This document shows, one piece after another, positions 43,572-53,025 of a DNA stretch of 64,000 nt (within the stretch, counting starts at the first letter, position 1; each line of letters opens with the position of its first letter). The stretch is from Bifidobacterium dentium JCM 1195 = DSM 20436 (GTDB taxonomy: Bacteria; Actinomycetota; Actinomycetes; Actinomycetales; Bifidobacteriaceae). The notes beneath the pieces were generated by a model, which made no database searches, was not told the DNA's origin, and was given only the letters and a program-made list of their open reading frames with translations. A program made the translations under genes and the position numbers. Where the stretch lies: the NCBI RefSeq assembly GCF_001042595.1, contig NZ_AP012326.1:1674001-1738000 (forward strand). Reading direction: 5' to 3'.

Positions 43572-43968
43572 GGGGCTGATCGGTTTCGACGGTGACCTGT
43601 TCGTCGCAGGGAAGCGTGCCGAGAACGTAGGGTCCGCTCGTGGATGACCCCTACACAAGAATAAGTGCTAAATCTAACCGCACTGAGTTCGCTCTCGCTG
43701 CCTGAGCTTCGCGCCAGGATTAACCAGTGAGCAGCTGCTCCGTTCACTCCTTCTCGTCTTTGGGAGGATGCTGAGCGTCGTTGAGAAGACTTGCTTCATC
43801 GGCTGAGTCACAGGGCCGGTGAGGGACTTTAACTGCGAATATGCTCGCCATCAGTTGTCTGCGATATCGATGGGGGCAGAAAAACCGCCGCATGGCCAGC
43901 AGACTACGCACGTAGAAGACTGAGGGTTCGGTTATCGGACCGGGGTTCGATTCCCCGCAGCTCCACCA
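43572..43968 (+). ncRNA. ssrA: Transfer-messenger RNA (tmRNA)
   Basis: 397-nt tmRNA that rescues stalled ribosomes with SmpB. The 5' end GGGGCTGATCGGTTTCGACGG and the 3' end GGTTCGATTCCCCGCAGCTCC plus encoded ACCA form the tRNA-like domain. The tag reading frame is at 43667-43705: GCT resume codon, then AKSNRTEFALAA and TGA. The ALAA end is the normal protease signal. Terminator follows at 43972. Any ORF drawn on either strand here is spurious. Confidence 0.98.
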
Positions 43969-43971
43969 TTC

Positions 43972-44001
43972 GAAAGCCGCCGGAAATGGCGGCTTTCTTT
44001 G
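43972..44001 (+). terminator. Intrinsic terminator of ssrA
   Basis: GAAAGCCGCC (43972-43981) pairs perfectly with GGCGGCTTTC (43988-43997), followed by TTTG. Confidence 0.92.
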
Positions 44002-44045
44002 TATTCCCAACGGTTTCCACGTATTTGTCAGCTTGTATGATTCAT

Positions 44046-44101
44046 CGTAAATCACTACGATTTACGGCACTTCATAGTAAAACGTGGGCAAAGCGTGGGC
44101 A
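44046..44101. repeat. Hairpin and tandem 8-bp repeats next to ssrA
   Basis: CGTAAATC-ACTAC-GATTTACG (44046-44066) is a perfect 8-bp inverted repeat. CGTGGGCA then occurs at 44083-44090 and 44094-44101, an 11-bp period. This AT-richer block just after the tmRNA 3' end could be a remnant of an integrated element (att arm sites), since ssrA is a common integration target. No integrase is present. Confidence 0.4.
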
Positions 44102-44147
44102 CAACATTCAATCACCAGCCCACGCCGACGTGCCCCATCCCGTAATC

Positions 44148-44774
44148 CTAGACGATGACGCGTCCGGTCATCCGTATGAGCACAAGGGCGGCTACCGCAA
44201 CCACAACAGGTACCAGGAGCGATATCACTCGGTTTCCATTGTCCTTCTGGATCTGGAAGGTCATGATGAGGATGGAGGCGAAGCAGACGATGGCGCTGAG
44301 CAGATGATACGGAGGGTTTCCAAGCATCTGGATTATGTAGGTGATTCCAAGAAACGCCTGAATGGAGTTGCCCAAACCCAGGATCACACTGCCGAACACG
44401 TTTTGCCTGTTGATGTAGTAGGCGATGAATCCGCCGGGCAACGTAAGGAGCGTGGCCGGACCCCAGATGGAGCAGTAGTAGTACAACGCTTGGTCAACGG
44501 AAAGGCCGAACACCACCTCGACGATGAAGCAGAGTGGCTGGCTGATAAGAAAGAAAACGAAGATTTTGAGCGCCGACTCCCAGCTTTTCGTGCAGTTGGA
44601 CGCGATGACGACCGCGAAGATGACCCACCATTCGTAGGAAATCGCGATGTCCTTGAACGATGTTCCCTCCGCGGCCGGGATGGATCCGACGATGCCGGTG
44701 TAGGCGCCCGCAACGACCGCGAACAATATCACGGCAAGCCAACCCATCTTGAGGCCTCCAAAAAGTTTCCTCAT
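44148..44774 (-). CDS. Multi-pass membrane protein of unknown function
   Basis: About 208 aa with about six hydrophobic helices (e.g. GWLAVILFAVVAGAYTGIVG, WWVIFAVVIASNC, IFVFFLISQPLCFIVEVVF, YHLLSAIVCFASILIM, LVPVVVAVAALVLI). No recognised catalytic motif. ATG 44774 follows GAAAGGATTTTTCCGG; an upstream frame to 44819 is less likely. It sits alone between ssrA and the mannose isomerase, on the opposite strand, and its base and codon use look less GC-biased than the neighbours. That would fit acquisition at the ssrA locus, but is not proof. Confidence 0.72.
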   Translation of the reverse strand: MRKLFGGLKMGWLAVILFAVVAGAYTGIVGSIPAAEGTSFKDIAISYEWWVIFAVVIASNCTKSWESALKIFVFFLISQPLCFIVEVVFGLSVDQALYYYCSIWGPATLLTLPGGFIAYYINRQNVFGSVILGLGNSIQAFLGITYIIQMLGNPPYHLLSAIVCFASILIMTFQIQKDNGNRVISLLVPVVVAVAALVLIRMTGRVIV

Positions 44775-44952
44775 CCGGAAAAATCCTTTCTCTCCCGCAC
44801 CTGTTCTCAATACCGCCATTCCTTACGAATACGGCAGTTCCGCAGGGGTGTCAATCGCCAGTGGTTGAGGGGTATATCACCCCTTCGCTACAGGCTACTC
44901 CGAACGTATCGCGACACACCATTGATCCGATTTGCATTAACCGCTTAAGTGA

Positions 44953-44980
44953 TTAACATAGTTAATACATCAACTCAGTT
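44953..44980 (+). promoter_or_regulatory. Predicted ROK operator before the isomerase gene
   Basis: TTAAC-ATA-GTTAA (44953-44965), a perfect palindrome, then ATACATCAACTCAGTT with the inverted repeat AACT-C-AGTT (44972-44980). It aligns base for base in its conserved positions with 39815-39841. It is about 40 bp upstream of the isomerase start. Confidence 0.78.
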
Positions 44981-45020
44981 ATCACGTCATTGCAGACGAT
45001 ACCAAGGAAGGACTTGATCG

Positions 45021-46277
45021 ATGACCTGCGCATACTCCCCCGAAGCCTATGTGTTCGGCTCGAAGGAAAACCATGACCTGCTCGAGGCGGAAACCAATGA
45101 ACTCCTGCATTTCGGCCATCATTTCCCCGCACCACGGGGCGGCTCCTACTGGCTGGATGACACCGGCAAGCCGGATCTGACCCAGAGCATCCACACGTGG
45201 ATCACCTGCCGTATGGCTCACGTCTATTCCCTCGGCTTCCTTCATGGCGAACCTGGCGCGGCCGAACTCGTCGACAAGGCGATCGCCGGCCTGCGTGGCC
45301 CGCTGCACGATGACGAACACGGCGGCTGGTATCCGTCCATCTCCGCCGACGGCTCCACTCACGAAGCCGGCAAGGTCTGCTACGCCCACGCCTTCGTGAT
45401 CCTCGCCGCCACTTCAGCCAAGCTCATCGGCCGCCCAAGTGCCGACGAATTGCTCGACGAAGCCCTCGAAACCTACGACAGGCATTTCTGGGATGATGAA
45501 ATCGGCCTTGCCGTCGACACGTGGAACACCGAATTCACCGAGCTCGACCCGTATCGCGGCATCAACGCCAACATGCATACCACCGAGGCCTTCCTCGCCG
45601 TCGCCGACGTGACCGGCAACGAGGAGTACCGTGAACGCGCAGGTCGCATCATCGACCATGTGGTCGGTTGGGCCCGCGAAAACGACTGGCGCATCCCGGA
45701 ACACTTCACCGCCGACTGGCAGCCGGATCTCGAATGCAACCACGACAAGCCGGACGACCAGTTCAAGCCGTATGGCGCCACTCCGGGCCACGGCATCGAA
45801 TGGGCCCGTCTGATCACCCAGTACGCGCTGAGTTCCAAGACCCGTTCCGAAGAAGGCAAGCAACAGCTCATCGAAGCCGCCGAAAACCTGTTCGCCCAGG
45901 CTCTGGCCGACGCGTGGAACGCCGAGGGCACCATCGGTCTGGCCTACACCACCGACTGGAACGGCAAGCCGGTCGTCACCGACCGCATGCATTGGACGCT
46001 CGCCGAATCCGTGAACACCTCCGCTACCCTGGCCACCGTCACCGGCAAGCAGGTGTACAAGGATTGGTACGCAACCTTCTGGCAGTACATCGACGAGTAT
46101 CTGATCGACCATGAGAACGGCTCCTGGTTCCATCAGCTGAACAAGGACAATCAGGTCATCGGCACCGTGTGGCCGGGCAAGTCCGACCTGTATCATGCCA
46201 CGCAGTGCACGCTGATTCCGCGTCTCGATCCCGCCGTTTCCGTAGCGCCGGCGCTCAAGGCCAATCCGAACGCCTGA
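45021..46277 (+). CDS. AGE-family epimerase/isomerase, probable D-mannose isomerase
   Basis: 418-aa (alpha/alpha)6-barrel enzyme of the N-acylglucosamine 2-epimerase superfamily (YihS/mannose isomerase branch). It includes GGSYWLDDTGKPD, the conserved region GLGFLHGEP-like SLGFLHGEPGAAEL, YAHAFVILAATSA, NANMHTTEAFLAV and PGHGIEWARLI, which carry the active-site arginine/histidine/glutamate positions of the family. Expected reaction: mannose to fructose. With the PfkB kinase this gives a phosphorylation-last mannose route. AAGGAAGGACTTGATCG precedes the ATG. A cellobiose 2-epimerase role cannot be excluded from sequence alone. Confidence 0.85.
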   Translation: MTCAYSPEAYVFGSKENHDLLEAETNELLHFGHHFPAPRGGSYWLDDTGKPDLTQSIHTWITCRMAHVYSLGFLHGEPGAAELVDKAIAGLRGPLHDDEHGGWYPSISADGSTHEAGKVCYAHAFVILAATSAKLIGRPSADELLDEALETYDRHFWDDEIGLAVDTWNTEFTELDPYRGINANMHTTEAFLAVADVTGNEEYRERAGRIIDHVVGWARENDWRIPEHFTADWQPDLECNHDKPDDQFKPYGATPGHGIEWARLITQYALSSKTRSEEGKQQLIEAAENLFAQALADAWNAEGTIGLAYTTDWNGKPVVTDRMHWTLAESVNTSATLATVTGKQVYKDWYATFWQYIDEYLIDHENGSWFHQLNKDNQVIGTVWPGKSDLYHATQCTLIPRLDPAVSVAPALKANPNA

Positions 46278-46311
46278 CATCCCGATGCTTCTCCTTCCAT
46301 CCTCCTAACCG

Positions 46312-46355
46312 AGAGATCCCCTCGACTCCATACGGAATCGAGGGGATCTCTTGTT
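46312..46355. terminator. Terminator between the isomerase and ftsQ
   Basis: AGAGATCCCCTCGA (46312-46325) pairs perfectly with TCGAGGGGATCTCT (46338-46351), followed by TGTTTG. It also marks the end of the dcw transcript from the other side. Confidence 0.9.
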
Positions 46356-46373
46356 TGAGGACCGAGCCGGAAA

Positions 46374-47336
46374 CTATTTGATGATGGGTCGCAAGGGCGC
46401 GGACACATCAACGTTATGCTTGTCTCCGATTACGTTGGGATCATTGATGATCTTGTCGACGACCGCCTTTTTGAGCTTGAGCTGCGAAGAGTCACCCCAC
46501 ACAATCACCTTGTCTCCATCATTGAGTTCGGTCGTGATGGAATCCTGCGTTTCCGCGGTGACCTTGGTGATGGAGTTGCGCATCGAATCCGGTAGAGAGC
46601 TTAGGATTTGCAACGCTTCCTTGATGGAACGATTTTGCAGGCTTTCATTGACGTCGGTCACTTCGATGACCGGAATCCCCTCGACGGACGCCCCGCTGAC
46701 GGAATTGAGCACACGTCCTCGGCTATCGACGGCCGTCATGGTGCCTTCGGAGGTTTTCAGCATGGCTGCGGGCTTCTGTGCCTTGATGGTCACTTCCAGG
46801 GAATTCGGCAGATGCTTGATCGCCTTTGCCGAAGTGACGCCGGGAATGTCCTTGATCGTTGTTTCGACATCGCCGCCGGACACGAGTAGCAGAGATTTGC
46901 CGGCCTGCTGACGGGCGATCGACAGCACCTGCTCCTGACTCACCCATTCGTTGGCGCCAACGACACTGATGCCGGAGGATTCCAATCTGAATACGGATGA
47001 GAAGAACAGCAACCAGACCAGTGCGACGATAGCCGCAACCGCACCGACGAAAGCGGCCACACGCATGACGATCATTCGGGTGTTGGCCTTGCGCCGTTCC
47101 TTCAACCGCGCACTGAAATCGACGACTTTCGGTCGCGTGATCACACCCAGCGCGCCGGAGGTCTCCTCAAGCGTCTTGGCGACCAGATCCTCGCTGCGCA
47201 GCGTACGGGCGTCCACGAATCCTCCGGATTCGCAACGTGAACCATCGCTCGAGACGGAGCGCCCCTGCACGGAGCGCCCCTGATGTTGTTGGCTGGAGTC
47301 CGATTCCTTGCCCGAACTGATGACCCGGCGCGCCAT
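46374..47336 (-). CDS. ftsQ: Cell division protein FtsQ/DivIB
   Basis: 320-aa bitopic divisome protein. It has a cytoplasmic tail of about 90 residues, a single helix (VAAFVGAVAAIVALVWLLFF), then the POTRA domain (FRLESSGISVVGANEWVSQE) and the beta domain (VTIKAQKPAAMLKTSEGTM). The tail contains a small in-frame tandem duplication, QGRSV twice. ATG 47336 shares one base with the murC stop (TGATG). Last gene of the dcw cluster here; ftsZ does not follow, unlike in many Actinobacteria. Confidence 0.92.
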   Translation of the reverse strand: MARRVISSGKESDSSQQHQGRSVQGRSVSSDGSRCESGGFVDARTLRSEDLVAKTLEETSGALGVITRPKVVDFSARLKERRKANTRMIVMRVAAFVGAVAAIVALVWLLFFSSVFRLESSGISVVGANEWVSQEQVLSIARQQAGKSLLLVSGGDVETTIKDIPGVTSAKAIKHLPNSLEVTIKAQKPAAMLKTSEGTMTAVDSRGRVLNSVSGASVEGIPVIEVTDVNESLQNRSIKEALQILSSLPDSMRNSITKVTAETQDSITTELNDGDKVIVWGDSSQLKLKKAVVDKIINDPNVIGDKHNVDVSAPLRPIIK

Positions 47337-48901
47337 CAGCGTGCGCAATCCCAACGGTGAGCTTCCAAAGCATGCAGAATCACCGGATCCATCTGCGTGA
47401 TGTCTCCTGCGCCGACGGTGAAGATGACATCACCATGATGGGCACGCATCACCATCATCTGGGCTGCGGTGCGCATGTCGTCGACGCCGCGGATCCAATC
47501 ATCGGCGGGCTCATGTTCAAGCTTCACGGCCTCGTTGACGATCGTGTCGGGGCTGACGGTCGGGAAATCCTCCTGCTTTTCACGAGCCGGGAAGATGCCG
47601 GTGACGATCACATCATCGGCCTTGGCCAACGCCTCGGCGAATTCACGGGCGAAAAACATGGTACGAGAGAACAGATGCGGCTGGAAGATCACATGGATTC
47701 CGGCTTCCGGATAGCGACGGCGGGCGGCATCCAACAACGCCGCGATCTCGGTAGGATGATGTGCGTAATCGTCGATGACGGTCACTTGGTTGACGCTGCC
47801 TCGAATCTGGAAACGCCGTGCGGCGCCCAGGAATGACGTCGCCGCGGCTGCGGCACGCTCCACGTCGACGCCAAGCATCACCGCAGCAAGCAGGGCCGCC
47901 GTGGCGTTCCTTGCATTATGAATGCCGGGAACGGTGAGGGTGACCGGAACGCGGCGTTCCTCGACATCGACCAGTCCGGCCGGCAGGTGCAGGATGAAAT
48001 GCTCGGCACCGCTTTGCGTGCTTTCGCTCTCCGATTCGATACGTACGTGAGCGGCGCCGTTCAGATCGCCGAGATCCTCGGATGGCTGAGTGGAATACAC
48101 CACGACATGCCGTGCCACCTCCGTCTTGAGCGCACGCAGTACAGCCAATGCGCCATCATCGTCGCCGCACATGATCACGGCCTTGCCCGCACACCCCGCA
48201 TGTTCCACGAACGCCGCACGATACTTGGCCTCCGTGCCGTAATGGTCGAGATGATCGGCCTCCGCATTGGTGATGATGGCGATTTCAGGATGGTATTTGG
48301 CGAAGCTGCCATCGGATTCGTCGGCTTCCGCTACGAGCACGCTGCCTTTACCGGCATGGCCACCGTCGAGGGTCGCACCATCCTTGCCCTGAATGGAACC
48401 GCCGATGGCATAGCTCGGATCCGCCAACTCGCCTTCGCCTGCGTTGACGAGGATGTGGGCGAGCATGGAACTGGTGGTCGTCTTTCCGTGGGCGCCCGCA
48501 ACGGTCACGGCGCGCTTCGACTGCATGAGCAACGCAAGGATGTCGCTGCGGTGCACGATGCGTTCGCCGGCCTCGTAGGCCGCCACGATCTCCGGATTAT
48601 CGGGCTTGATGGCGCTGGAAAACACCACCGTGCGCGCACCCTCGACGTTTTCGGCCCGCTGCCCGAATTCCACGGCAATGCCAAGCCCTTGCAGTCGCTC
48701 GGTTTTGGCGCTCGGCTCGCGGTCGGAGCCGTCCACGTGCACGCCCTGCTCATGCAGCATCTCGGCAAGCACGCTCATACCGGCTCCGCCGATGCCGATG
48801 AAGTGGGTTTTCCCAAGATCATCCACGCCCTCTCCGGGGCCGAAGGACGCATGGGTTGGATCAAGAATAATGGTACCGGCATCACGCTGGTTGTCAGACA
48901 C
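47336..48901 (-). CDS. murC: UDP-N-acetylmuramate--L-alanine ligase
   Basis: 521-aa ligase adding the first stem residue to UDP-MurNAc. HFIGIGGAGMSVLAEML (N-domain), VAGAHGKTTTSSMLAHIL (P-loop), ITNAEADHLDHYGT and IDDYAHHPTEIAALL (C-domain) are intact. GTG 48901 is chosen because AGAGGAG lies 5 nt upstream; the open frame to 49150 overlaps murG. Coupled to ftsQ by TGATG. Confidence 0.95.
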   Translation of the reverse strand: MSDNQRDAGTIILDPTHASFGPGEGVDDLGKTHFIGIGGAGMSVLAEMLHEQGVHVDGSDREPSAKTERLQGLGIAVEFGQRAENVEGARTVVFSSAIKPDNPEIVAAYEAGERIVHRSDILALLMQSKRAVTVAGAHGKTTTSSMLAHILVNAGEGELADPSYAIGGSIQGKDGATLDGGHAGKGSVLVAEADESDGSFAKYHPEIAIITNAEADHLDHYGTEAKYRAAFVEHAGCAGKAVIMCGDDDGALAVLRALKTEVARHVVVYSTQPSEDLGDLNGAAHVRIESESESTQSGAEHFILHLPAGLVDVEERRVPVTLTVPGIHNARNATAALLAAVMLGVDVERAAAAATSFLGAARRFQIRGSVNQVTVIDDYAHHPTEIAALLDAARRRYPEAGIHVIFQPHLFSRTMFFAREFAEALAKADDVIVTGIFPAREKQEDFPTVSPDTIVNEAVKLEHEPADDWIRGVDDMRTAAQMMVMRAHHGDVIFTVGAGDITQMDPVILHALEAHRWDCAR

Positions 48902-48983
48902 GACTGCTCCTCTTATGCATGTTTTCAAGCTCATTCCATTATGGTCGGACCTCAGGCCAACATGCCCTCGTCCGGTTGGCCGG

Positions 48984-50165
48984 TCACGCCGTTTGCCGCC
49001 CGATGAGCGCCAGCACCCGCTCGGCCATGACCTCGGCCGCATCACGAATGCCATAGTTCCAAGCGTTGCGACCATATTCGGCAAGCGTTTCGGAATCGGC
49101 GAGCAGTTGCGGCACATGACGCCTGACCCAATCCACGTTGAATTCACCATCGGCGACCATCAGTCCCCCATGCGCATCCACCACCGGCTGCGCGTTGAAG
49201 CGTTGCTCACCATTGCCAATCGGCAGCGGCACATAGATGGCAGGCAGACCCAAAGCCGTCAATTCCGAAACGGTGCCCGCACCGGAACGGCAGATAACCA
49301 GATCAGCGCAGGCAAACGCCAGATCGATCCGTTCCAGATACTCGGCGACACGATAGTCACCCTCGCCAACATGATCGGCTCCAAGCTCGCCAAGCACATG
49401 CTCCCCCGCGTTCACCGATACCAGGGAGCGCACTTCTTCGCTTTTGCCTTTTCCGGTCAGGTGAATCACCTGCGCATGCCGCAGTAGCTCCTTGGCCGAA
49501 CCGGCCACCGCACGATTCACGTTCACCGCACCCAAGGAGCCGCCGGTCACCACGACCAGCGGACGTTCCGGATCGATGCCAAGCTGTGCGGCCGCCTCAC
49601 GCCTGACTGCGACACGATCATGTCCAAGATCTGAAGCGAGCCGTGCGATGGCCGGACGCAACGGCAGTCCCACACGCTCGACGGACACGCCCCTGCGGGG
49701 CTTCAGACCGGTATCCGCGTAAGCGGAACCGATCATATCGGCCCACCGTGCGCCCAGTCTGTTGGCCATACCGGCACGCGCATTCTGCTCGTGCATGGCG
49801 ATCGGAATGCCCATGCTGTGTGCGGCGGCATATACCGGAGCCGATGTGTAGCCGCCGAATCCCACCACGACCTGGGCTTCATGACGGGTGAGGATGTCAC
49901 GCACCTTTGCGGTCTCACGCCTCCACTGGGCGGGGAATTTCAATGCGGCCATATTGGGCTTGCGCGGAAACGGCACTTTCTCGATCGTTTCCAGCTGGAA
50001 ACCGGCCTGCGGCACCAGATTATGCTCAAGTCCGACTGCAGTGCCCACGACCGCGATATCCGCATCAGGTTCCAGGGAACGAATCACCTGGGCCACGGCG
50101 AGAAGTGGATTGACATGGCCGGCGGTGCCGCCGCCAGCCAGAACGATATGCTTCCGAGTGCTCAT
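48984..50165 (-). CDS. murG: UDP-GlcNAc transferase MurG
   Basis: 393-aa GT28 glycosyltransferase forming lipid II from lipid I on the cytoplasmic membrane face. The N-terminal [18 protein letters not shown], the [13 protein letters not shown] loop, [16 protein letters not shown] and the acceptor/donor motif [25 protein letters not shown] are present. Start ATG 50165 ([13 protein letters not shown]); an upstream frame to 50222 is unlikely. Lies between ftsW and murC. Confidence 0.96.
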   Translation of the reverse strand: MSTRKHIVLAGGGTAGHVNPLLAVAQVIRSLEPDADIAVVGTAVGLEHNLVPQAGFQLETIEKVPFPRKPNMAALKFPAQWRRETAKVRDILTRHEAQVVVGFGGYTSAPVYAAAHSMGIPIAMHEQNARAGMANRLGARWADMIGSAYADTGLKPRRGVSVERVGLPLRPAIARLASDLGHDRVAVRREAAAQLGIDPERPLVVVTGGSLGAVNVNRAVAGSAKELLRHAQVIHLTGKGKSEEVRSLVSVNAGEHVLGELGADHVGEGDYRVAEYLERIDLAFACADLVICRSGAGTVSELTALGLPAIYVPLPIGNGEQRFNAQPVVDAHGGLMVADGEFNVDWVRRHVPQLLADSETLAEYGRNAWNYGIRDAAEVMAERVLALIGRQTA

Positions 50166-50253
50166 AGTGTATGAGCTTAGCCCACGGCACGGCGCTTGAC
50201 AGCACGGCTCACCCATCGACATGCAGATGATTACAGTATCTACGTTTTGCCGT

Positions 50254-51528
50254 TCAGGCCTTGGCCGTCTCCGCCTTGATCTGCGGCTGTTCCTTCATCA
50301 TGCTGACGGCAATGCCCGCGGCACCCAGACACATGATCAGCGACGAACCACCCGCCGAGACGAACGGCATGGGCACGCCCATGACGGGGAACAGACCGAT
50401 CACGACACCGATGTTGACGATGGCCTGCCCTACGATCCACACGGTGATGCATGCCAGCACCATCGTCACGTACCGGTTCCGTGCCTGCAGTGCCACCACA
50501 AGCATGCACCAGCCGAGCACCACGAACAGGAGTATGACTATCGAAGCCCCGATGAACCCTGTCTCCTCACCGATGATGGCGAAAATAAAATCGTTGTGCG
50601 CCTCGGGCAGATAACCCCATTTCTCTCCGGAATTGCCGATGCCCACCCCGAGAAGACCGCCCGATGCGATGGCATATTTGCCATGCACCGCCTGATAGCA
50701 CACGCCTTGCAGGTCGGAGGCCGAACACGTCTGGTATGTAGCCAGGATGCGCCCCATTCGGTTCGGACTGCTCAACACGAGTCCGCCGACGAGCAGCACG
50801 CCCGAGGCGCCGATCAAGGCCAGCCATTTGCCGGGAAAATCCCCGAGAATCAATGCGACCGCACCGATGGCAAGCAAAATCATGCAGGTGCCGAGATCCT
50901 TGCCGGACATTACCAGCCCCAAGCTCAACAGATATCCTAGGCCCAGCTTCCCATACGCCTTGAGGAAACCCTCCTTGCGAAGCCGTTTACGTGCGCGGAT
51001 CAGCTCGCAGGGCATCCAGACGCATAATGCCAGCTTGACGATTTCCGCAGGCTGTATGGTGAACACGTTCTTGATGCCGATCCAACCCTTGTTGCCGTTG
51101 ACCTCCACGCCGAGCGGGGTGAGCGTCAACGCCTGCAACATCATCGCCCCGCACAGCATGATGAAGCTGATCTTGCGATACACCGAGGCGGGAACCATCA
51201 TCGTCAGCAGGGCGACGGCAAACCCGACCACGCAGAATCCGCCCTGCTTCAGGGCCTGAGCCCACGGTGACAAGCCGTTGGCAATCATGTTCACCGACGA
51301 ACTCGAGAACACCATGATCACGCCGAACAACGTGAGGATGATCACCGACAGCCGGAATCCATGGAAACACCATAGAGGGTTGAACAGGCTCCGCACCCCG
51401 ACGAATGCGTGAAAATCCTCAGGCCGTCGCGCCGTCTTATCCTCATTGCGGGATGTGGATCGTGCGGTTCGGGCAACGGCATCGGTCGCCGATGATGATA
51501 CGATACGGCTCGCTTTAGGCTTCGCCAT
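50254..51528 (-). CDS. ftsW: Peptidoglycan glycosyltransferase FtsW (SEDS family)
   Basis: 424-aa, about 10-helix SEDS polymerase that works with FtsI at the septum. A basic cytoplasmic N-terminus of about 55 residues precedes the first helix. The family segments [24 protein letters not shown] (here [20 protein letters not shown]) and [22 protein letters not shown] are intact. The start overlaps the end of murD by 14 bp. Confidence 0.95.
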   Translation of the reverse strand: MAKPKASRIVSSSATDAVARTARSTSRNEDKTARRPEDFHAFVGVRSLFNPLWCFHGFRLSVIILTLFGVIMVFSSSSVNMIANGLSPWAQALKQGGFCVVGFAVALLTMMVPASVYRKISFIMLCGAMMLQALTLTPLGVEVNGNKGWIGIKNVFTIQPAEIVKLALCVWMPCELIRARKRLRKEGFLKAYGKLGLGYLLSLGLVMSGKDLGTCMILLAIGAVALILGDFPGKWLALIGASGVLLVGGLVLSSPNRMGRILATYQTCSASDLQGVCYQAVHGKYAIASGGLLGVGIGNSGEKWGYLPEAHNDFIFAIIGEETGFIGASIVILLFVVLGWCMLVVALQARNRYVTMVLACITVWIVGQAIVNIGVVIGLFPVMGVPMPFVSAGGSSLIMCLGAAGIAVSMMKEQPQIKAETAKA

Positions 51529-52948
51529 GCTCGCTCACCCATCGTCGTGCCTCGTCTGCGAACTGGTTACCGCGATCGGCATACGATACGAACTGGTCCA
51601 TGGATGCGCAAGCCGGAGCCATAAGCACCACATCGCCCGATTCGGCATATGCGCCGGCCGCGTTCACGGCCCTGGCCATGACGGTGGACTTATCCGCCGG
51701 ATCGATGACGGTCAATGGAATCTGCGGGGCGCTGGCCTTGAAGGCGTCAAGCATCGGCTGCTGGTCCTCGCCGATGATGACGGCCGCCTTGATGGTGTGC
51801 GCCTGATCGGCTACAAGCCGTTCGAAACGGCTTCCCTTGGCAAGACCACCGGCGATCCACACCACGGACTTGTCGGCGAAACTGTTCAGCGAGGCCTTGG
51901 CCGCATGCGCATTCGTAGCTTTGGAATCATCGACGAAACGAATGATGCCGCCATCGGACTCGTGGGCCGTGGCGACGGTCTGAATCCGATGGCCACCCGG
52001 CGTGAACCGCTGCAACGCGGCGATGGCCGTGCCTTTGTCGACGCCCAATCCCAATGCCAGCGCCAGCGCGGTCAGCGCGTCCGCAAGCAGATGCGGATAT
52101 ACCGTGCCATCCGGCTCGGTCAGATGCGTGAAGTCGGCGATTTTGGCCACTTTCACGGGCTGATCCGGTTCGCCGCCGGCAACGCCGCTCATATCGACGA
52201 TCCAACCGTCGACGATGCCGATCTGGCCCGCCTCCGGCTTATGCAACGTAAATCCGATACGGCGGCAACCCTCCGCCGTTTCGGCCCGTTCGGCCAATTC
52301 GGTGACACGAATGTCGTCGGCATTGTAGACCAGTGCCTTGCTGGCACGATGGAACACCTTCGCCTTATCGGCCGCGTAGTTGTCAATGCCTCCATGCCAG
52401 TCAAGATGATCATCGGCGATGTTGGTGATGGCCGCACCATCCAATGCGAGCGAATCCGTGAAATGCAGTTGGAAGGAGCTCAATTCAACGCATAGCACGT
52501 CATTGGCGGGATCGACCGCGGCATGTGAGACCGCCTTGCCGATGTTACCGACGGCCGGTGCGGTGAGTCCGCAGGCGGTAAGCATCTCGGAGGTCATTTC
52601 CGTGGTGGAGGTCTTGCCATTGGTTCCGGTGATGCCGATCCAACGTGCAGGTTCGCCGGTGGAATCGGCGTTCACACGCAGTTGCCATGCCAGCTCCACC
52701 TCGCTCATCACGGGGATGCCACGGCGCTGCGCCTCAAGGATGAACGGCGTACGTGGATTGAACACCGGAGAGGTCATCACCAGATCCACGTCGTCCCAAT
52801 CGATCTGGTCGAAGGAGTGCAGGTCGGCATCGGGCTGCTTTTCATCCACGCCGATGACCTTGCCAGCCCTTGGCTTCAGTACCTGCATCATGCTTCGGCC
52901 CGAAATACCCAGACCCGCCACGATCACGGTCTTACCGTTCACATCCAT
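51515..52948 (-). CDS. murD: UDP-N-acetylmuramoyl-L-alanine--D-glutamate ligase
   Basis: 477-aa ligase adding D-Glu. The N-domain starts [14 protein letters not shown]. The P-loop is [19 protein letters not shown], followed by the ATPase-domain helices ([12 protein letters not shown]) and the C-domain [19 protein letters not shown] with [15 protein letters not shown] 52948 (MDVNGKTV) has AAGGGTGG upstream; a longer frame to 52984 is possible. Its 3' end overlaps ftsW. Confidence 0.95.
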   Translation of the reverse strand: MDVNGKTVIVAGLGISGRSMMQVLKPRAGKVIGVDEKQPDADLHSFDQIDWDDVDLVMTSPVFNPRTPFILEAQRRGIPVMSEVELAWQLRVNADSTGEPARWIGITGTNGKTSTTEMTSEMLTACGLTAPAVGNIGKAVSHAAVDPANDVLCVELSSFQLHFTDSLALDGAAITNIADDHLDWHGGIDNYAADKAKVFHRASKALVYNADDIRVTELAERAETAEGCRRIGFTLHKPEAGQIGIVDGWIVDMSGVAGGEPDQPVKVAKIADFTHLTEPDGTVYPHLLADALTALALALGLGVDKGTAIAALQRFTPGGHRIQTVATAHESDGGIIRFVDDSKATNAHAAKASLNSFADKSVVWIAGGLAKGSRFERLVADQAHTIKAAVIIGEDQQPMLDAFKASAPQIPLTVIDPADKSTVMARAVNAAGAYAESGDVVLMAPACASMDQFVSYADRGNQFADEARRWVSEHGEA

Positions 52949-53025
52949 GTCAACCACCCTTATCCATTTTCCAACATGGCACATGCCGTATCGACGTATG
53001 CCATCTGCTATTCCCTAAAGACGTC

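Noticed and set aside
43744..44055. Minus-strand reading frame of 103 residues over the tmRNA
   Set aside because: It is antisense to the tRNA-like end of ssrA; the CGESNPGP-type peptide is a known artefact of translating tRNA/tmRNA 3' ends.
47225..47285. Short tandem repeat GAGCGCCCCTGCACG in ftsQ as a CRISPR or phase-variation tract
   Set aside because: Only two copies of a 15-bp unit, in frame (QGRSV twice), with no array or frameshift potential.
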